A stretch of 11,644 bases of DNA from assembly GCA_946479705.1 (NCBI GenBank), contig CAMLHI010000042.1, positions 1 through 11,644 on the forward strand. The letters run 5' to 3'. Both the position numbers and the translations under genes were made by a program. Origin of the DNA: an uncultured Oxalobacteraceae bacterium (GTDB lineage: Bacteria > Pseudomonadota > Gammaproteobacteria > Burkholderiales > Burkholderiaceae). Below, in pieces: positions 8,434-11,644 of the stretch (positions are counted from its first letter, which is position 1; each line of letters begins with the position of its first letter). Below the pieces are notes generated by a model, which did no database searches, had not been told where the DNA came from, and saw only the letters and a program-made list of their open reading frames with translations.

Positions 8434-10467
8434 CTATATGGCTGAAATGTGAAGCCCTGTTTCTTTCCTGCAACGTGAGCGCGCCGATTTTGCGCCCCTG
8501 GCGAACGGCGTGGGCAGGGCCAGCTTCCGGAACGGGAGGGTGGGGGCGCTGCTTGCCGCGGGCGCTGGCGGCGCGCTGCTGGCCAGCGCCGCCGGCTCGG
8601 CCTTGGCGGGCGTCGCCGGCTCGACCTTGGCCAGCGGCGCGGGCTCGGCCTTGGCGGGCGTCGCCGCCTCGACCTTGGCCAGCGCCGCGGACTCGGCCTT
8701 GGCGGGCGCCGCGCTCTCGTGGCGGACGGGCTGCTCGGAGCGCTTGCGCGCGGGTGGCGCCACGCCCTGGCCGGACGAGCCGACCAGGCGCGGCGTGATC
8801 AGGAACAGCCGTTCGCGGCTGCTTTCGGTGCGTCCCTCGCTGCGAAACAGCCTGCCGAACAGCGGCACATCGCCCAGCAGCGGCACCTTCTGACGCTGGC
8901 TGGTGAGCGATTCGGCGCGGTAGCCGCCGATCATCAGGGTTTGCTGCAGGTCGATGATGGCCTGGGTGCTGATGGTCGAGCGCGTCACGTTCGAATTGGC
9001 GCTGCCGTCGCCCAGGTTGCCATCCTCGATGTCGACTTCCAGGCGCACCCGGGTGTCGGGGCCGTCCTGCACGATGCGCGGGATCACCCGCAGCATGGTG
9101 CCGGCGGTGACGTCGGCCAGGTCGGCCACGCGCTCGCCCACCAGCGGCATGTAGCGGGTCTGGCTCAGGTCCAGCACGGCGGCCACATTGTTCAGGGTCA
9201 GCACGGTGGGGGTGGCCAGCACGCGCGCTTCGCCCGTGCCTTCCATCGCCTTCAGGCGGGCATAGAAGCGCGTGGCGTTGCTGATCAAAAGGGTCGAGCC
9301 CGGCAGCGGCAAGTCCAGGCCGCGCGACTCGGCCCCGGTGCTGTTCATCGTGCCCGTCACATTGCCCTGCGGGCTGCGCACGCCCCACTCGACGCCCATC
9401 TCGGTGAGCTTGCTGCGGTCGATGTCGACGATCAGCGCTTCGATCTCGATCTGCTGCGGCATCACGTCGAGCTGGTCGATGAGCGACTGGTACATGGCGC
9501 GCTTGCTGGCGTAGTCGTAGATCATCAGGGCGTTCAGGGTGGCGTCGGCCTCGATGCGCGGCTGGTTGGACGCCGGCGTGCCGGACGGCGTGGATGTGGC
9601 CGCGCGCCCGGCGCGCTCCTCGCGCTCGTCGTCGGCGCGCGGGACCGGCGGGGGCAGGCGGCTGTCGTCGCCGCGCTTGGCGCCCCAGCTCGGCAAGGGC
9701 ACCTTGCTCAAGTCCTTGGCCTCGCCCTTGCCCAGGTCCGGCTTGCGCGAACGCTTCTGGCTGTTGCGGTCGAAGCGGGTGGATGGATCCTCGATGTTGC
9801 TGGCGGGCGCCTCCAGCACCAGGCTGGCCAGGATGGTCTTGATGCCCGGGATGGTCTCGGTCTTGCCGCGCGCGCTGATCACCCGGTCGGTGGCGCTGGC
9901 GTACTTGAGGCGGAACATCATGATCTGCTTATCCTTCTTGCCGATCTTGGCTTTCTCGGGCAGCAGGATCTCGCGCGCCAGCTGCACGTATTCGCGCGGG
10001 CCGCTGATCACCACCACGCCCTCGTCGGGCAGCTCGCCCCAGCCGAAGCGGCTGTCGTACAGGCCCATGCCGACCAGCACGCCCTTGGCGTCCTGCACCG
10101 CGTCCTCGCCCACTTCCAGGCGCAGCGAAGTGTTTTCCGCGCGCGGCACGATGTGCAGGGTGTCGCCGTAGACGAACCAGCGGAAGCGGTACTGCTGGGC
10201 CAGGCGGTCGAGGAATTCGGCGCCGCCGTCCGAGCGCAGCTTGTCCTTCTTCATCGGCACGTTGGGCACGCCCAGCGCCAGCTGCACCTCATATACCTGG
10301 CCGAACTGTTCGAGCACCTGGCGCAGCTTCATGCCGGCCGGCTCGATCGCAAAGCCGGTTTCCTTCCAGGCCGCTGGCACCGCCGCGTGCGAGGCCGGCG
10401 TGTAGAACAGGATGCTGTAGGCGACGGCCGCGAGCAGCCATCCCAGCCCGATGCGTGGCATCTTCAT
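8434..10467 (-). CDS. hrcC: Type III secretion outer-membrane secretin HrcC (SctC)
   Basis: Encodes a 677-aa T3SS secretin, the outer-membrane ring. The signal peptide is MKMPRIGLGWLLAAVAYSIL to about ASHA (residue 28). N0 (about 38-108) has FAIEPAGMKLRQVLEQF and RWFVYGDTLHIVP, typical of SctC. N1 (about 115-200) has GVVVISGPREYVQLA and FRLKYASATDR. A charged/Pro-rich low-complexity linker (223-305) precedes the N3-like domain (306-350). The secretin core (to about 562) ends VPLLGDVPLFGRLF and RERLFLITPRLV, the family hallmark. After it comes an unusual 115-residue tail with 16-residue PAKAE/LAKVE repeats. The ATG at 10467 overlaps the upstream stop (ATGA), with GGGAG upstream; the frame extends further upstream, but only inside the preceding gene. 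Position after hrpF/hrpG matches the group-I hrpC operon. The pilotin gene hrpT that usually follows is missing. Confidence 0.95.
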   Translation of the reverse strand: MKMPRIGLGWLLAAVAYSILFYTPASHAAVPAAWKETGFAIEPAGMKLRQVLEQFGQVYEVQLALGVPNVPMKKDKLRSDGGAEFLDRLAQQYRFRWFVYGDTLHIVPRAENTSLRLEVGEDAVQDAKGVLVGMGLYDSRFGWGELPDEGVVVISGPREYVQLAREILLPEKAKIGKKDKQIMMFRLKYASATDRVISARGKTETIPGIKTILASLVLEAPASNIEDPSTRFDRNSQKRSRKPDLGKGEAKDLSKVPLPSWGAKRGDDSRLPPPVPRADDEREERAGRAATSTPSGTPASNQPRIEADATLNALMIYDYASKRAMYQSLIDQLDVMPQQIEIEALIVDIDRSKLTEMGVEWGVRSPQGNVTGTMNSTGAESRGLDLPLPGSTLLISNATRFYARLKAMEGTGEARVLATPTVLTLNNVAAVLDLSQTRYMPLVGERVADLADVTAGTMLRVIPRIVQDGPDTRVRLEVDIEDGNLGDGSANSNVTRSTISTQAIIDLQQTLMIGGYRAESLTSQRQKVPLLGDVPLFGRLFRSEGRTESSRERLFLITPRLVGSSGQGVAPPARKRSEQPVRHESAAPAKAESAALAKVEAATPAKAEPAPLAKVEPATPAKAEPAALASSAPPAPAASSAPTLPFRKLALPTPFARGAKSARSRCRKETGLHISAI
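8581..8706. repeat. 48-bp tandem repeat in the 3' end of hrcC
   Basis: Two near-identical 48-bp units (8611-8658 and 8659-8706) and a shorter third copy encode PAKAESAALAKVEAAT, PAKAEPAPLAKVEPAT and PAKAEPAALA. On the plus strand the shared core is CTCGGCCTTGGCGGGCG followed by a CTCGACCTTGGCCAGCG block. Only a few bases differ between copies, which suggests recent duplication. The encoded tail is Ala/Pro-rich with alternating Lys and Glu, likely extended. Confidence 0.9.
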
Positions 10468-10871
10468 TGGTTCACTCCCATGATCTTGCTTCGAATAAAG
10501 CGTTCGTCGCGGCGCACGCCGGGGCCGGCGCCGGTGATGCTCACCAGCGAACGCAGCAGCTCGGCCTGGTTCAGCAGGGGGTCGATTGCCGCGGCCGCGT
10601 CGTCCCAGTCGCGCGCGTCCGGCAGCCACTGGCTCAGCACCAGGGTGCTGCCGTCCGCCGCCAGGGCCCAGCCGGCGTCGAACTCGAGGGCGCTCTGGAA
10701 GCCCAGCTGCAAGGCATCCCGGATCTGGCGCGCGCTGGCCGATTCCAGCAACAGCAAGCCCAGTTCGGCGCCGTCCGGACCGACCCGCAGGAACATGGCC
10801 TGGCCGTCGATGGTGACCGGCTCGTCCAGCGCCAGGCCCTGCAGCTGCTGCTCGAAGTCATCGTTCTGCAT
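10464..10871 (-). CDS. hrpG: HrpG-like / CesT-like type III secretion chaperone
   Basis: Encodes a 135-aa acidic soluble protein with no signal peptide or membrane helix. The pattern resembles small T3SS chaperones: an N-terminal helix (DFEQQLQGLAL), beta strands (PVTIDGQAMFLRV, AELGLLLLES), a central helix (ARQIRDALQLGFQSAL), strands WALAADGSTLVLSQWLP, and a C-terminal helix (DDAAAAIDPLLNQAELLRSLV). The 'LVLSQWLP' strand is a common feature of CesT-type chaperones. By position between an HrpF-sized gene and hrcC, and by length, it corresponds to hrpG of the P. syringae/Erwinia hrpC operon, where HrpG acts as a chaperone-like protein reported to bind HrpV and to work with HrpF. No hrpV is seen here. 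It starts 4 nt after the upstream stop and overlaps hrcC by 4 nt. Identity as HrpG rests mainly on synteny. Confidence 0.7.
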   Translation of the reverse strand: MQNDDFEQQLQGLALDEPVTIDGQAMFLRVGPDGAELGLLLLESASARQIRDALQLGFQSALEFDAGWALAADGSTLVLSQWLPDARDWDDAAAAIDPLLNQAELLRSLVSITGAGPGVRRDERFIRSKIMGVNQ

Positions 10872-10875
10872 GGTA

Positions 10876-11115
10876 TTAGCGCGAGTCCGTCAGCACGGTT
10901 TTCAGCGGCTTCTGGTACAGATTGAACTGCGCCGTCATGGCCGAGTCGGTGACCGACTGCTTCACCAGCAGTTCGGTGAATTCGTTCGGGTCCGGTTTTT
11001 CCCCGGCGGTCTGGCGGCGCAGGAATTCGCCCTGCCGCTCATCGAGCTTTTTGTATTTCTCATCCAGGTGGCGGATGTTGTTCAGTACCACATTGTGGTT
11101 GGCATTGTTCGACAC
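10876..11115 (-). CDS. hrpF: HrpF-like small T3SS protein (needle-like C-terminus)
   Basis: Encodes a 79-aa, almost wholly helical, charged cytoplasmic protein. The GTG at 11115 is chosen because GGAGGA (11123-11128) sits 7 nt upstream; an ATG at 11130 overlaps that site, and the ATG at 11295 would lie beyond the hrp box that should drive the gene. Heptad-like charged sequence (NNIRHLDEKYKKLDERQGEFL) is followed by a turn GEKPDPNEF and a second helix ending TAQFNLYQKPLKTVLTDS. The Pro-Asp-Pro turn and the 'FNLY' helix recall SctF needle/inner-rod subunits (compare PSDP and YNLYRNAQS in PrgI). Gene order and size instead match HrpF of the P. syringae hrpC operon, a YscE-like partner for pilin. 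I favour HrpF by position, with SctF/SctI-like as the alternative. First gene of the hrp-box operon. Confidence 0.65.
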   Translation of the reverse strand: MSNNANHNVVLNNIRHLDEKYKKLDERQGEFLRRQTAGEKPDPNEFTELLVKQSVTDSAMTAQFNLYQKPLKTVLTDSR

Positions 11116-11122
11116 GATTGCT

Positions 11123-11128
11123 TCCTCC
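11123..11128 (-). promoter_or_regulatory. Ribosome-binding site deciding the GTG start of the hrpF-like gene
   Basis: GGAGGA on the minus strand lies 7 nt before GTG at 11115. It overlaps the in-frame ATG at 11128-11130, so that ATG cannot be served by it. This sets the protein at 79 residues. Confidence 0.8.
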
Positions 11129-11152
11129 ATGACGTTGCGGTTGCGGGACGGG

Positions 11153-11168
11153 CCTGGTTTGCACCAGG
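11153..11168 (-). other. Perfect stem-loop at the predicted 5' end of the hrpF-hrcC transcript
   Basis: CCTGGT and ACCAGG form a perfect 6-bp stem around a 4-nt loop. It begins about 9 nt after the -10 element of the minus-strand hrp box, so the RNA would start with, or just before, this hairpin. 5'-terminal hairpins can protect mRNA from decay; any such role here is inference. It is not followed by a T run in the direction of transcription and does not look like a terminator. Confidence 0.5.
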
Positions 11169-11176
11169 TACAGGGG

Positions 11177-11204
11177 TAAGTGGCAGCACACAGACTCCGG
11201 TTCC
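11177..11204 (-). promoter_or_regulatory. HrpL-type hrp box for hrpF-hrpG-hrcC
   Basis: On the minus strand GGAACC (11199-11204), a 15-nt spacer and CCACTTA (11177-11183) match the group-I hrp box consensus GGAACC-N15/16-CCACNNA exactly. This is the promoter recognised by the ECF sigma factor HrpL in Pseudomonas and Erwinia. The GTG of the first gene lies about 61 nt downstream. HrpL itself is not encoded in the window. Confidence 0.93.
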
Positions 11205-11226
11205 ATCGGGCATGCGGCGCGGCAAT

Positions 11227-11254
11227 GGAACCGTTCTCGCTACGCCACCACTTA
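11227..11254 (+). promoter_or_regulatory. HrpL-type hrp box for the harpin-like gene
   Basis: GGAACC (11227-11232), a 15-nt spacer and CCACTTA (11248-11254) match the hrp box consensus exactly. It points at the ATG at 11311, 56 nt downstream. The two divergent boxes are 22 nt apart and their -35 parts form a 9-bp perfect inverted repeat (CGGTTCCAT at 11198-11206, ATGGAACCG at 11225-11233). Confidence 0.93.
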
Positions 11255-11310
11255 TCGTCGCAGCAAGCAAATATTCTTTCCGAAACACCCCTCAACTAAA
11301 GGAGATTTAC

Positions 11311-11644
11311 ATGGCAATCGATCGCACCAGTGGCATGAACGGCCCAGCCCCAACCGGCAACACCGGCGGTGGCGACAGCCCGCGCGCCAACTTCCAGGCC
11401 GAGCTGAAGAACAAGTCAACAGAAGACGTCGCCAAGATGGCTGGCGACAAAGGCATGCAGCCGTATCAGCGCCAGGAAGCCATGAAGGAACTGATCAACC
11501 GTGCCCTGGAGATGCTCAAGGATCCGGAAAACGACAATGACGACGAGGAAAACAATCAGCTCAAGAAGCTGATGAAGCAGATGCAGGACGCCGTTGGCGG
11601 CAAGGGCGATGCCGGTGGCAAGGGCGACGCGGGCGGCAAGGGCG
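11311..11644 (+). CDS. Harpin-like glycine-rich T3SS-secreted protein (5' part)
   Basis: The first 111 residues of a gene running off the window. The N-terminus MAIDRTSGMNGPAPTGNTGGGDSP is Ser/Thr/Gly/Asn-rich and unstructured, as in type III export signals. Then come a helix with QRQEAMKELINRALEMLKD, an acidic stretch (ENDNDDEEN), a helix NQLKKLMKQMQDAV, and the start of GGKGDA repeats. No Cys or Trp is present in the visible part. Gly-rich, Cys-free, hydrophilic composition, helix-then-Gly layout, and the perfect hrp box upstream together fit the harpin class (HrpN, HrpZ, HrpW, Hpa1), secreted helper proteins active at the plant cell surface. AAAGGAG lies 6 nt before the ATG. Which harpin, or whether a pectate-lyase-like or other effector domain follows, cannot be told because the 3' part is missing. 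Confidence 0.75.
   Translation, partial: MAIDRTSGMNGPAPTGNTGGGDSPRANFQAELKNKSTEDVAKMAGDKGMQPYQRQEAMKELINRALEMLKDPENDNDDEENNQLKKLMKQMQDAVGGKGDAGGKGDAGGKG
11596..11644 (+). repeat. 18-bp tandem repeats encoding GGKGDA
   Basis: Two full 18-bp units (11596-11613, 11614-11631) and a third cut by the window edge encode GGKGDA-GGKGDA-GGKG in the harpin-like protein. The units differ only at a few third positions. The array probably continues beyond the window. Confidence 0.9.

Noticed and set aside
8426..9388. Minus-strand open frame of 320 codons in another frame of hrcC
   Set aside because: Gly/Arg/Ala-rich shadow of the secretin core; no motif and no ribosome site.
10468..10629. Upstream extension of HrcC by 54 residues
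   Set aside because: The extension is Arg-rich, lies inside the hrpG-like gene, and would bury the clear signal peptide that begins at 10467.
10876..11295. Longer version of the hrpF-like protein starting at 11295
   Set aside because: It would start upstream of its own hrp box and add Cys/Trp-rich sequence unlike the rest. The GTG at 11115 has a strong ribosome site at the right distance.

Overview
The window is high-GC proteobacterial DNA. It looks like a plant- or soil-associated betaproteobacterium, possibly Oxalobacteraceae-like, but the taxon is inference from composition and gene content only. It joins the edge of a group-I (Pseudomonas/Erwinia-type) Hrp type III secretion (T3SS) cluster to a type IVb pilus operon of the R64-PilL-V / TCP / BFP kind. 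Nearly all the coding runs on the minus strand, so the transcriptional order is right to left.

Right end (about 8434-11644): two divergent, perfect HrpL-type 'hrp boxes' (GGAACC-N15-CCACTTA) lie in a 195-nt intergenic region. One (+) drives a gene running off the right edge that encodes a Gly-rich, Cys-free, harpin-like secreted protein with GGKGDA repeats. The other (-) drives a three-gene unit: a 79-aa HrpF/needle-like small protein, a 135-aa HrpG/CesT-like chaperone, and a 677-aa HrcC (SctC) secretin. This order matches the hrpF-hrpG-hrcC start of the Pseudomonas syringae hrpC operon. The hrpT and hrpV genes that follow there are not present here, and HrcC carries an unusual Ala/Lys/Pro/Glu-rich C-terminal tail with 48-bp repeats.

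Middle (8323-8433): a short AT-rich non-coding stretch separates hrcC from the pilus genes and may hold a weak terminator.

Left (1-8322): a tightly packed pilus operon in the order TcpQ/PilL-like periplasmic protein, PilN lipoprotein secretin, PilO, PilP, PilQ assembly ATPase, PilR platform protein, PilS-type IVb prepilin, a second PilT/BfpF-like ATPase with degenerate motifs, and the first nine codons of another gene. Most junctions overlap or are a few bases apart. Together these encode the outer-membrane channel, inner-membrane platform, motor and subunit of a pilus. The most notable points are the physical coupling of a Hrp secretin operon to a complete T4b pilus operon (two secretins of two machines next to each other), the divergent hrp boxes, the divergent second ATPase, and the repeat tail on HrcC.
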